From an uncultured Fidelibacterota bacterium (GTDB lineage Bacteria > Fidelibacterota > Marinisomatia > Marinisomatales > Marinisomataceae): 64,000 bases of DNA. Each line of letters begins with the position of its first letter. The stretch's first letter is position 1. The stretch lies in assembly GCA_902624275.1 (NCBI GenBank), contig CACNWW010000001.1:266601-330600 (forward strand), in the 5' to 3' direction. The translations under genes and the position numbers were made by a program. Of the stretch, positions 25,888 to 36,413 are shown piece by piece. The notes under the pieces were generated by a model, which saw only the letters and a program-made list of their open reading frames with translations, did not search any database and had not been told where the DNA came from.

Positions 25888-28800
25888 TTAAAAATTATAG
25901 TTTACACCAACTCTAACTGTTCTTGGTGCTCCGTATCTACCTGAACCTGAAATTAAGTCTCTGTAAAGGCTTTCAGCAGGAACATCTGGATACTGACCTA
26001 ACCAATTAGATACCCAGGCCTGACCATCTTCACTTCCGATCCAACCGTCATCATCTGCCATACCAGAAGTACTCCAATGTGCTAGCTCTTGCTCATTGTT
26101 AAGTAAGTTGAAAATACTTACATAAACATTCACTTTGCTTGATCCCATCTCAATCATTTTATCAAGACGTAAATCTACATTGAAGAAAGACGGCCCAACT
26201 GCTGAGTTAAGCGGTCCATCTGGTTTAACTGGTCTAGTATTACCAAAAACTTGAGACGCCATTTGCATAGGAGTATATCTAGTACCACTTCCGTATTTCA
26301 TTACCATATTCATTCCAGTGCCCTTCATAAAGCCTGACATTGCTGGTGACCTGTAGTCCACAATAGCGTTTGCTGTGTGTGTTTGGTCATAAGATAATAA
26401 CGATAGCGTCTTCGGATACTCACCTTCTAGATATGACACATAGTAGTTTGAGCTACCAGTTGAACCAGTACCTCTTGCTTCAGATAAAGTATAATTTACC
26501 TGAGCCAACCAACCTTGCACTCTTCTCATTTCGAAGCTTGCTGTCATACCTTGTGATACAAGGAAGTCTCCATTTTTATATTGTGTCCACTGGAACTGAG
26601 ATAATGACTCAGTACCAAGTGTTGAAATTTGAGCATCTTTACGTGTTTCTAAGAAAAGATAGTCTTTACTCTCTTTGTAGAAACCTTCAAGTTTAACCGC
26701 AGCATTTTGACCAACCATTTGTTCTAGACCAATTTCATACTGAGTTGATCTTTCTGGCTTTAGAGCCGCGTTACCTGTTGTTGTAAAGTTACCTAACAAA
26801 AAGTTTGAACTGATTCGAGTATCAGAAACATATAAATTAGATAGTGCTACTGGCTGCCAGTATCTACTATAATTTGCTCTAAATACTGTTCTCTCTGTAA
26901 CAGGGAAAGCAATACCTATTCTTGGTTGAAGGTCTGTTTCCACAGGAACTTTTTCCCAAGCATAATTACCATTTTCATCTCCGTCACGATTCAAACGTAA
27001 ATCTCTAAAATAAAGCTGATCGTAACCGTCAGCATCACCTTTTCCATCTCCATCTGAGTCTGGTGCCATAGCTCCACTATCAAAACTTTCAAAAGCTAAA
27101 CCAAGTTGAACAACAACGTCATTTAACTCAAACTTGTTTTGTATATAAGCTCTTTGTTGTACAGGCTCTCCAGGAGCAAGCATGTGCGAAGCTTCATTAT
27201 AAGTTCCGCTCCAATCGTTACCATAAATATCATAACCTAAATTAGATACATAACTATCTTTAAGAACACTAAACCACCAGTCATCTGGATTAGCATTTGC
27301 ATTTGCATATTCGGCGGCTGTAATAGTACCATTTCCATCCGCATCTAATAAGTTACGTTGATACCTTCTTCTTTCTGGGTTTGGATCTGAATAATATTTT
27401 ATTTCATGATTTTCAATTGACGCACCCAATTTTAACTCATTAAACCCTATTTGGTTTAAGTAATCAATACTAATTGTACTAGTATCTGTATTTCTTTTAT
27501 AGTAACTAGCATACTGATAACCATATGAACTTTGTCCTAATAGACCACCTAATTGTGCAGAAGAATTACCATATCCGTTTCTTCTCCAATAGTAATACGG
27601 ACTATCTAAATCAGTACTACGAATACCATAGTTTTCTAATATGTTGCCATGTCTTTCGTTTGTTGTTTCTGTTTCGAAGGCTTGTGTAGATACAGCAAGT
27701 TTAATGTATGAAAGAGGACTGATAGCATAATTAGCATTTAAATAAGCCAAATTAAAACTGTTTTCATTATAAGAACCAGAACCCAGTATGTTTTCATTAT
27801 ATACTTGCGTAGAGTTAGAAGATCCACGACTCCAACCTTCTGAGCCTTGTGCCCCTAACTTTAATTTTAGTGAACCCAGAGAATATGTCAAGTTAGCAAC
27901 ATATCTATTAGATTCAGCATCGTCATGTGTTTTAGGTCCCCAAACTCTTCGATAGTCAGAATAAGCTAAGTATGAAGTGGTGTTTAATTCTGGCGTTAAA
28001 GAAGATGCCTGAACATTAACGTCGTTATTATTTCTTACAACTTCTTGTACCCAAAGCAAATTATCTACTGCTTCACACTCTTCTAATGTTGCACAAGGAG
28101 TTACGTTTCCTTTAACCCTATGACCGGAAGAAAGAGATCCCCCAAATTTATTATTAGTAACAGACATGTACATTCTTACGTTATCAGACAATGGTCCACC
28201 AAAATCAACGGTAAGATTTTCGTATCCGCTTGAATATAATTTGTCCTTTTCAGTAGAATAATCTTCTGATCCTATAGCCGTAATATAATTAACGCCAAGG
28301 CTCCATTCACTACCACCAGAACGTGTGGTAAGATTTACAACCCCACCGTTTGCTCCACCATACTCAGATGAAGCTCCACCAGCTTGAACACTTACTTCTT
28401 GAAGTGCTTCTTGTGCGACTTGGCCTGTAAAATTTCCACCTCCAAAAAGGTCTTTTACAGGAACACCATCAATAAAGTATTTATTGTCTCCACTTCTACT
28501 GCCTCTAAAAAATCCATTTACAACCCCGGCTTGAAGGTTAACAATGTTACCAACACCCCTTACTGCAAAGTTGTCGATAAGCTCTTTATCAACTACTCTG
28601 GTAGTATTGGTTGCGTTAGTATTTACAAGTTTTCTTTCCCTGACAACTGTAACCTCTTCACCTGCAACAGATGCAACATCCATTGTAAAATCAACTGAGG
28701 TTGTAAACCCAACAGAGGTCTTAACATTTGATTCATTGTATGTTTTATATCCAATGTATTCTGCTCTTACATCATAAGTTCCTACTGGAACATCAAGAAT

Positions 28801-28986
28801 GAAGTATCTACCGAGTTCATCAGTAGCAGCACCCAAATCAGAACCAACAATTAATACGTTGGCGCCAACAAGAGGGTTTCCATCAACATCGGTCACAATA
28901 CCAGCTATTTTTGAATTAGCTGTTTGTGCGAACATTACAGAACTCACCGCAAGTAATGCGAAAAGTGTTTTTATGTTTTTGATCAT
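25888..28986 (-). CDS. TonB-dependent receptor with N-terminal carboxypeptidase-regulatory-like domain
   Basis: 1032 aa. The signal peptide (about 1-20) is followed by a CarboxypepD_reg-like domain (about 25-105, AGIVTDVDGNPLVGANVLI ... GRYFILDVPVGTYDVRAEYIGY). A TonB-box-like EEVTVVRE and the plug domain (about 130-230, FIDGVPVKDLFGGG and GGANGGVVNLTTRSGG) come next, then a 22-strand-type barrel ending in VRVGVNYNF. EF-hand-like loops DADGNGTITAAEYA and DSDGDGKGDADG are inserted in extracellular regions. It imports a large or scarce nutrient across the outer membrane; the ligand is unknown. It is the first gene of the cluster, with a strong AAGGAG ribosome site. Confidence 0.9.
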   Translation of the reverse strand: MIKNIKTLFALLAVSSVMFAQTANSKIAGIVTDVDGNPLVGANVLIVGSDLGAATDELGRYFILDVPVGTYDVRAEYIGYKTYNESNVKTSVGFTTSVDFTMDVASVAGEEVTVVRERKLVNTNATNTTRVVDKELIDNFAVRGVGNIVNLQAGVVNGFFRGSRSGDNKYFIDGVPVKDLFGGGNFTGQVAQEALQEVSVQAGGASSEYGGANGGVVNLTTRSGGSEWSLGVNYITAIGSEDYSTEKDKLYSSGYENLTVDFGGPLSDNVRMYMSVTNNKFGGSLSSGHRVKGNVTPCATLEECEAVDNLLWVQEVVRNNNDVNVQASSLTPELNTTSYLAYSDYRRVWGPKTHDDAESNRYVANLTYSLGSLKLKLGAQGSEGWSRGSSNSTQVYNENILGSGSYNENSFNLAYLNANYAISPLSYIKLAVSTQAFETETTNERHGNILENYGIRSTDLDSPYYYWRRNGYGNSSAQLGGLLGQSSYGYQYASYYKRNTDTSTISIDYLNQIGFNELKLGASIENHEIKYYSDPNPERRRYQRNLLDADGNGTITAAEYANANANPDDWWFSVLKDSYVSNLGYDIYGNDWSGTYNEASHMLAPGEPVQQRAYIQNKFELNDVVVQLGLAFESFDSGAMAPDSDGDGKGDADGYDQLYFRDLRLNRDGDENGNYAWEKVPVETDLQPRIGIAFPVTERTVFRANYSRYWQPVALSNLYVSDTRISSNFLLGNFTTTGNAALKPERSTQYEIGLEQMVGQNAAVKLEGFYKESKDYLFLETRKDAQISTLGTESLSQFQWTQYKNGDFLVSQGMTASFEMRRVQGWLAQVNYTLSEARGTGSTGSSNYYVSYLEGEYPKTLSLLSYDQTHTANAIVDYRSPAMSGFMKGTGMNMVMKYGSGTRYTPMQMASQVFGNTRPVKPDGPLNSAVGPSFFNVDLRLDKMIEMGSSKVNVYVSIFNLLNNEQELAHWSTSGMADDDGWIGSEDGQAWVSNWLGQYPDVPAESLYRDLISGSGRYGAPRTVRVGVNYNF

Positions 28987-29045
28987 TTAAAGCTCCTTAA
29001 TCTAATTTGTCTTTAATTTTTTAATCACTATATAAATATATGCAG

Positions 29046-29060
29046 TTTCTGCTGCAGTAA
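29046..29060. promoter_or_regulatory. Candidate operator dyad upstream of the TonB receptor gene
   Basis: TTTCTGCTGCAGTAA is a symmetric TTnCTGCnGCAGnAA dyad about 60 bases upstream of the receptor ATG, in the position expected for a promoter-proximal regulator site. On the minus strand TTTACT overlaps it and could serve as -35 with an AT-rich -10. The cognate regulator is not known. Confidence 0.3.
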
Positions 29061-29190
29061 ACTATATCTTACCCTAATTTACCAGGCAAATTTTATGCAA
29101 TTTTACCCAATGTCATCTAAATTGAATAATAATTATAAGTATGTCAATAGTTTTTTAAGTATTTAAAAATAGAGTAGTTTTTATTGTTTA

Positions 29191-29206
29191 TACATATATA
29201 TATGTA
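29191..29206. repeat. 16-bp perfect palindrome downstream of the esterase gene
   Basis: TACATATATATATGTA lies in the 242-base gap between the esterase stop and the receptor start. It could form a small hairpin in the esterase transcript or be a protein site. Alternating A/T sequence makes chance occurrence in an AT-rich gap quite possible. Confidence 0.3.
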
Positions 29207-29228
29207 ATAGAGGGTTGTTTTTTGATGA

Positions 29229-30476
29229 TTATTGGCCTAGATATTTATTATAAACTACTTGCCCTTGATATGTGTTATAGTCTGTGGTAATAAATTTACC
29301 GTCTTTTAAAACATAGTTGAAAAAATCCAACACTATTTTATCCATAACATTGTCGACTATTTTTTTGTCAACTTCTCCAAGATTATCTAAAGGAAGAGCA
29401 AGCGGTGCATCTTGGTTGTAAATTAATTTCATGTCAGTATATGAGTAGTGTAAACTGTTTTTTATATATACCCCATAACTTTCTCTGTTAGTCTGTAAGA
29501 TTGTATTATAGATTTCAAAATTTCTTTTTCCATCTTTTGAATCGTTTATATCTCCATCAATATTGCTATCAAGAAATTGCTCTTGCCCTATATGTAAAAA
29601 TGGTTTTTTTGTATTTGTTTTGGCATCCTTGTCCAACAATCCAAAAAACCAACCATCTAATGCTACGCCAGCTTTTATTTCATTGTCCCTTAACATTCCA
29701 ACATAGGTTGTGCCTCCTCCCATGGAGTGCCCCATTGCACCAACTTTATCGAAATCTATTATCTTTTTAAATGGGTTTGCAAATTTTTCGTTGAAGCTGT
29801 CTTTTTTAATTGTTTTTAATAAGAAGGCCAAATCTTGATACCTATAATTTATTAAAAGGTTCGTATAATATTTTTTATGGTATTGTGCTTGCTCATTCCA
29901 GCTAACATTTTGCTTATAAGGAATTGAGCGGCCCTCTTTATCAAAAGTAATGCTTGCGTTATATGTATGATTACATGCAATTACTACATATCCATTGCTT
30001 ACCAATTCTTCTACTTGAGATGTATTTTGATTTAACAGCCCTCCGTCGCCGTGCGAAAAGAGAATGAGTGGAAATTTTTTGTCCTGAACTGGTTCAAGTC
30101 CAAAAACGCTATTGGAGGTTAATTGGGTGCCATGGCTCCCAAAACTAGCTGGTAACCCTGCAGTTCTAGCAATACTGGAAATTGCCTTTTTTGGAAAAGT
30201 AACATGGGGAGCTTTTTGATAATTTTTCCCTCCCTTTGCAGGATACCATATTTGTACCATTAACTCTCTATAGTCTGAAGGGTCGGTTGTATACACCTCT
30301 CCTCTAGAGCTATCAGTCCAAAAATATACTTGTGTACCTATGTTGTATTTTCCACTTGGTGGTTGAATTGATTCTAAGGGCACCAAAACAGACCCTGCAA
30401 GAGCACACCCTTGAATTAAGAAGCCGAGAAAAAATAAAGAATTTTTAAAAGTATTATTTTGGTATAATAAGCTCAC
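29229..30476 (-). CDS. Secreted platelet-activating-factor acetylhydrolase-like alpha/beta hydrolase
   Basis: 415-aa exported esterase, probably a lipoprotein (hydrophobic segment ending FLIQGC, Cys at about 24). The alpha/beta-hydrolase parts are LILFSHGDGG (oxyanion region), GHSMGGG (nucleophile Ser), ALDGWFF (Asp) and SLHYSYTD (His). This is the PAF-AH II/plasma PAF-AH pattern. It likely hydrolyses short or oxidised acyl esters of phospholipids or related esters outside the cytoplasm. The start codon is GTG, and its first codons overlap the predicted promoter of divergent purA. The hairpin-poor gap behind it separates it from the receptor cluster. Confidence 0.82.
   Translation of the reverse strand: MSLLYQNNTFKNSLFFLGFLIQGCALAGSVLVPLESIQPPSGKYNIGTQVYFWTDSSRGEVYTTDPSDYRELMVQIWYPAKGGKNYQKAPHVTFPKKAISSIARTAGLPASFGSHGTQLTSNSVFGLEPVQDKKFPLILFSHGDGGLLNQNTSQVEELVSNGYVVIACNHTYNASITFDKEGRSIPYKQNVSWNEQAQYHKKYYTNLLINYRYQDLAFLLKTIKKDSFNEKFANPFKKIIDFDKVGAMGHSMGGGTTYVGMLRDNEIKAGVALDGWFFGLLDKDAKTNTKKPFLHIGQEQFLDSNIDGDINDSKDGKRNFEIYNTILQTNRESYGVYIKNSLHYSYTDMKLIYNQDAPLALPLDNLGEVDKKIVDNVMDKIVLDFFNYVLKDGKFITTDYNTYQGQVVYNKYLGQ
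30460..30468 (+). promoter_or_regulatory. Extended -10 promoter of the purine operon
   Basis: TGGTATAAT is an extended -10 element (TGn-TATAAT) with only a weak -35 upstream. The start would fall near 30475, giving a 5' leader of about 35 bases before purA. It lies within the first codons of the divergent esterase gene. No purine riboswitch fits in so short a leader. Confidence 0.55.
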
Positions 30477-30501
30477 TACATAAATTACAATTTATCATTA
30501 A

Positions 30502-31796
<1,295 letters not shown>

Positions 31797-31797
<1 letters not shown>

Positions 31798-34127
31798 TGC
31801 TAAATAAAACTGCTAGTTGGGACCTCATCGATTTTTCTTCTAGCTCAGACTCAGAAATCACAAAAACGCTCAAGGAGTTAAATATTCCACTAAGCGTTGA
31901 TGAGGCAAAGAAAATTCAATTTTCATTTCTTGGTAGACCGGCCACTCTAACTGAACTTGTTCTTTTTTCCATACAAGGATCAGAGCACAGTTCATATAAA
32001 AGCAGTAAAAATCACATTAAACACTTTTTAACAGATGGAGAGCATGTAATCTTGGGGGCCAAAGACGATGCGGGTATAGTATCTTTGTCTGTAGACAAAA
32101 ACGGAAACAGGTATGGCCTTGTTGTAAGCCACGAGTCGCACAATCACCCCAGCCAAATTGTGCCTTATGAGGGTGCTGCTACTGGAGTTGGAGGAAACGT
32201 AAGAGATGTTTGTTGTATGGGAGCAGAGGTGATGTCTTTGGGTGACAGTTTAAGGTTTGGAGATATCAACAGAAATAAAACAAAATGGATTAGCGATGGT
32301 GTTATATCCGGTATTGCGGGTTATGGTAATCCGCTTGGTATACCGAATATTTGTGGTGACTTGTATTTTGATAAAGAATACAATGAAAATTGTTTAGTTA
32401 CTGTATTAACTGCCGGTATAGTTAAAGAAAAAAATGTAATCAGGTCAAAGGCGCCTAAAAATTCGGTTGACTATGACTTAATATTGGTTGGAAAACCAAC
32501 AGATAATAGCGGATTTGGGGGAGCAAGTTTTGCTTCGCTAGAGCTTGAAGAAGAAAAAGAGCAGCAAAATAAGGGGGCTGTACAGGAACCAAACGCATTT
32601 CTTGAAAGACATATTCTGAAATCTACTTATGCCCTTTTTGATTTTTTAGAAGAAAACAATTTAATAAATAGGGTTGGTTTTAAGGATTTGGGTGCTGGTG
32701 GTGTTGCTTGTGCAAGCATTGAGCTGGCTGATGCTGCCGGTCTGGGGGCTGAAGTTTGGGTTGATAAAATTCATACCAGTATGCCGGAGCTTGATGGTCA
32801 CATTATCCTTTGTTCAGAAACACAGGAGCGCTTTATGTGGGCCTGTCCAAAAGATTTAACACAAACTATTTTAGACCATTATAATAAGGTGTTTGACTTT
32901 CCAAATGTTTCGGTGGATGCAAGGGCAAGCGTTGTTGGAAAAATTACGAACGAGAAGCATTATACTGTTTTTTATAAAGATAAAAAACTTGTCGATGGGC
33001 CGATAGAAAAAATAAATGAGGGTTTTGTTTATAATCGCCCAATGTCTGAAAAGAAAACCAAGCAAGAAAACGATCCTCTTCCGAAAAAAATTGACTACAA
33101 TGATTTAATGTTAAAAATTTTATCTCACGAAAACGTGGCTTCGCGCGCGCCTGTTTACGAGACTTATGATAAAAATGTTCAAGGAAGAGTTGTTAATGAA
33201 AGAGGAAAAACAAATGCTGGTGTGATTGCTCCTTTTGGCTCAAAAAAATTTCCAAAGGAAGTTAAAAATGATTGTTTTTCTGCTGCCCTTGCTCACAACC
33301 CTTCGATTGGTAAAATTGACCCCTATCTTGTTGCACAGTACGCTGTTATAGAGGCTTGTGCAAAAACTGTTTCTGTGGGCGCTTCCCCGCTTGCACTTAC
33401 TGACTGTTTGTGTTTTGGAAATCCTGAAAAACCCGAACAAATGTGGCAATTTTCGCAAAGCTGTATTGCCATTAGGGAGGCTTGTAACCTTTTACATTTT
33501 AACGGAACAAACAATCTGCCAATAGTAGCAGGGAACGTAAGCTTTTATAACCAGAGTGGAGATCAATCTATTCCAGCAAGCCCAATGATAGGTTGTTTTG
33601 GGAGGGTTTCCAAAGAACAAGTTTTAATGAACGGGTTTAAGTCTAGAGATTCAAATATATATTTGGTGGGCGAAACCCCTACCTTTATTGGTGGAAGCGT
33701 TGTTGTTGATGTTTTAAATATAAAGAATACAAAGATTAAAAAAATTGACATACAGAAATATAGTAATATGTTAAATTGTGTTTTAAAAGCAAATTCAGAA
33801 GGCATTGTAAACTCTGGAAGCTATGTTGGCCTTGGCGGTCTGGCAACATCTCTTTTTAAAATGAGCTTTGTAAATAATGTGGGCTGTTCTATTGAAGAAT
33901 ATATAGACAAAAACCTATTATTTAGCGAGAACTTTGCATTTATTGTTGAGATTTCGGAAGAAAACTCTTCTGCCTTTGAAAACACATTGAATAAAAGCAA
34001 GTGTGCCTATAAACAAATTGGTAAAACCAATAAATCCAATAAGATTGTTGTAAAAAATTTCATAGACTTGGATGTGGCTCTAACAAAAAAAATATGGGAA
34101 AATGCTCTTAGAGAAAAACTTCAATAA
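31797..34127 (+). CDS. purL: Phosphoribosylformylglycinamidine synthase, small-type PurL subunit
   Basis: ATP-dependent amidation of FGAR to FGAM, step 4 of purine synthesis. At 776 aa it is the small-type synthetase without its own glutaminase or N-terminal PurS-like domain. The motifs include SHESHNHPSQIVPYEGAATGVGG in two parts, GGNVRDV and a second AIRS-type repeat. Small PurL needs PurQ to deliver ammonia and PurS to bridge the complex. Both seem to be supplied by the fused purQ gene two genes downstream. It overlaps purA by one base and purM by one. Confidence 0.95.
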
Positions 34128-35170
34128 TGAATAAAAAAATTACCTATAAGGATGCTGGTGTTGATATAAAAAAAGCTGATGAAGCGATTGAAATGTCAAA
34201 GAAGGAGATAAATAGCACTTTTAGTAAACATGTTTTGTCTTCGATTGGAGGTTTTGGGTCCATGTATTCACTGAAAGAAATATTTGATAACTATCATGAT
34301 CCGGTTCTGGTTCAAAGCATTGATGGTGTTGGAACCAAAATGTCTGTTGCTATGGCGGCGAACAACTTTCAGTTTATTGGTCACGACCTGGTAAATGCGT
34401 GTTGTAATGATGTTGCGGCTACTGGTGCTGTGCCTTTGACCTTTTTAGACTATGTGGCAGGTAGCGATCTTGATAAAAGAATTATTTCAGACATAATAAA
34501 AAGTGTTGCACAAGAGTGCAAAGAACACGGTGTTTCTTTGGTTGGTGGCGAAACTGCTGAAATGCCTGGGACCTATCACAAAAATGAGTACGATTTAGTT
34601 GGGGTAGCGACTGGCATTATTGAAAAGAACAACATTATTGACGGGTCAAGTGTTCAGGCGGGAGATGTGGCAATTGGGGTTTTTTCAAACGGCCTACATA
34701 CCAACGGCTACTCTTTGGCTAGAAAACTTATTTTTGATACGCTTGGCCTTTCAACGTCTGACCCACTGCCCGGGCACAATATATCAGTGGGAGAATGTTT
34801 GTTGGCTCCACACACAAACTACAGCTCTTTAATCGGCAAAGTTCTTAATAAAGGAATTAACATTAAAAGCATTTCTCATATTACAGGAGGTGGCTTGGTT
34901 GACAATATTCCTCGTGTTATTCCTCGAGATGTCTCTTTGGAGGTCAATATTAAATCTTGGAATAAAATACCAATATTTGATTTCTTAAAAAATAACCTAG
35001 ATATTAAAACAAAAGACCTATATCAAACCTTTAATATGGGGGTTGGCCTTGTGTTTATTGTAAAAGAATCGGAAAAAGACATGTTGATTTCATTAATAGG
35101 TAAAAATAGTTGTAGTAAAATTGGTGTTGTTGTGAACGACAACTTTAATGCGGTGCACCTTTGTGGCTAA
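34127..35170 (+). CDS. purM: Phosphoribosylformylglycinamidine cyclo-ligase (AIR synthetase)
   Basis: ATP-dependent cyclisation of FGAM to AIR (step 5), 347 aa, of normal length. Visible motifs are YKDAGVDIKKADEAI at the N-terminus, SIDGVGTKMSVA, HDLVNACCNDV, VGGETAEMPGTY and ITGGGLVDNIPR. It shares the fold of PurL. Its final codons overlap the purQ fusion gene by 23 bases if the ATG is used, or 8 bases if GTG is used. Confidence 0.97.
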   Translation: MNKKITYKDAGVDIKKADEAIEMSKKEINSTFSKHVLSSIGGFGSMYSLKEIFDNYHDPVLVQSIDGVGTKMSVAMAANNFQFIGHDLVNACCNDVAATGAVPLTFLDYVAGSDLDKRIISDIIKSVAQECKEHGVSLVGGETAEMPGTYHKNEYDLVGVATGIIEKNNIIDGSSVQAGDVAIGVFSNGLHTNGYSLARKLIFDTLGLSTSDPLPGHNISVGECLLAPHTNYSSLIGKVLNKGINIKSISHITGGGLVDNIPRVIPRDVSLEVNIKSWNKIPIFDFLKNNLDIKTKDLYQTFNMGVGLVFIVKESEKDMLISLIGKNSCSKIGVVVNDNFNAVHLCG

Positions 35171-36413
35171 AAAGAAAATAGCCTATATTCAGTTCCCTGG
35201 TTCCAACACAGAAAATGAAACAAAAAACATTTTACAAAAACATGGTATGTTACCATTTGGACACTTTTGGAACGACCCCTCTGAGCTGTTAAATGATTTT
35301 GATGGTTTTATAATTTTAGGTGGATTTTCTTTTGAAGACAGGTCTAGATCGGGAATTATTGCATCTCTTGAGCCGGTTGTTAATGAACTAAAAAAACAAG
35401 CTTTGCTTGGTAAACCTATTTTAGGAGTTTGTAATGGTGCTCAAATTTTAGTGGAATCTGGTCTAGTTCCAGGAAACAAAGAGTTTGACACTCTTGTTTC
35501 TTTAACTGATAATAAAAGAATGGTAGGCAGTCGCATTGTTGGGACAGGATATTTTAATAGGTGGTGTTATATAAAGCCTAGTGAAAACGCGAAATCGGCT
35601 TTTATTAAAAAAGACGGAAAACCAATGAAGGTCCCTATTGCACATGCCGAAGGACGTTTCTTATTTAACGGTGACCTTGAGGCCGAAATTTTAAAAAACA
35701 ATCTAATTACCTATAAATATTGTGACTCAAAGGGAAACCTTTCCGATGACTTTCCAACAAACCCTAACGGCTCACTCCATAGCGCCGCCGCTTTAAGCAA
35801 TCCAACAGGAAATGTAATGGCGATAATGCCTCACCCTGAAAGAACACTAAAAAATGAAGCTGATGATCTTTTTGAAAGCATGAAAAGCTATATTGAGTCT
35901 GATTCTTCCTTTAGCTATAAGGCCTTAAATTTTAAATCAAAAAAAATAGGTATTCAGAAATTTAAAAAACTATCAAAAAGCAACGAACTTCTTATTTCTG
36001 CAATTATCGCTGACAACGAAGCTGCTTCGGTTGAAAAATGTATTCACAATCTGGGTATAAACGCTAAGGTTAAAAAATATGTTCATTTTGAAATTGATGC
36101 AACTGAAGGTTTTGATGTTGATAAAATTATCTCAACCGACGTATTGTTTAACCCTAGCAAAGAATATATAGCTAAAATAAAAGAAGAATCGGGGGTGTAC
36201 AGGTTTTTAATTCGCAACAAGGACGACATTGTTGGACAAAGCCTTGCCCAAACTCTGCGAGACCGCTTTGAATTGTCAGATTTGAAATCTATAAAAAGAG
36301 GTATTGTTTGGGAGGTTAAAATTAATTCACATTCAACAAAAAAAGACGTGGATTTAATATTAAATAGTCATATTTTTTCTAATCCCGTTTCACAGGAATG
36401 TCATGAATATTGA
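35148..36413 (+). CDS. purQ: FGAM synthase glutaminase PurQ fused to a C-terminal tandem PurS-like module
   Basis: 421 aa, against about 225-260 for normal PurQ. Residues about 9-250 are a class I glutaminase with FPGSN, ILGGFSFEDRSRSG, the nucleophile in GVCNGAQ (Cys95) and MPHPE (His229, Glu231). Residues about 281-344 and 348-421 each read as a PurS-like unit, with a YVHFEID strand in the first, and IKRGIVWEVKI plus IFSNPVSQE in the second. Together they resemble the PurS-pair domain at the N-terminus of large PurL. No separate purS is present. A GTG at 35163 (MAKKKIAY) fits the family start better than the ATG. The fused protein would give small PurL both partners in one chain. Confidence 0.88.
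   Translation: MRCTFVAKKKIAYIQFPGSNTENETKNILQKHGMLPFGHFWNDPSELLNDFDGFIILGGFSFEDRSRSGIIASLEPVVNELKKQALLGKPILGVCNGAQILVESGLVPGNKEFDTLVSLTDNKRMVGSRIVGTGYFNRWCYIKPSENAKSAFIKKDGKPMKVPIAHAEGRFLFNGDLEAEILKNNLITYKYCDSKGNLSDDFPTNPNGSLHSAAALSNPTGNVMAIMPHPERTLKNEADDLFESMKSYIESDSSFSYKALNFKSKKIGIQKFKKLSKSNELLISAIIADNEAASVEKCIHNLGINAKVKKYVHFEIDATEGFDVDKIISTDVLFNPSKEYIAKIKEESGVYRFLIRNKDDIVGQSLAQTLRDRFELSDLKSIKRGIVWEVKINSHSTKKDVDLILNSHIFSNPVSQECHEY

Noticed and set aside
29191-29206. TACATATATATATGTA as the esterase terminator
   Set aside because: The stem has only two G-C pairs and no adjacent T run on the minus strand. It is kept only as a low-confidence palindrome.
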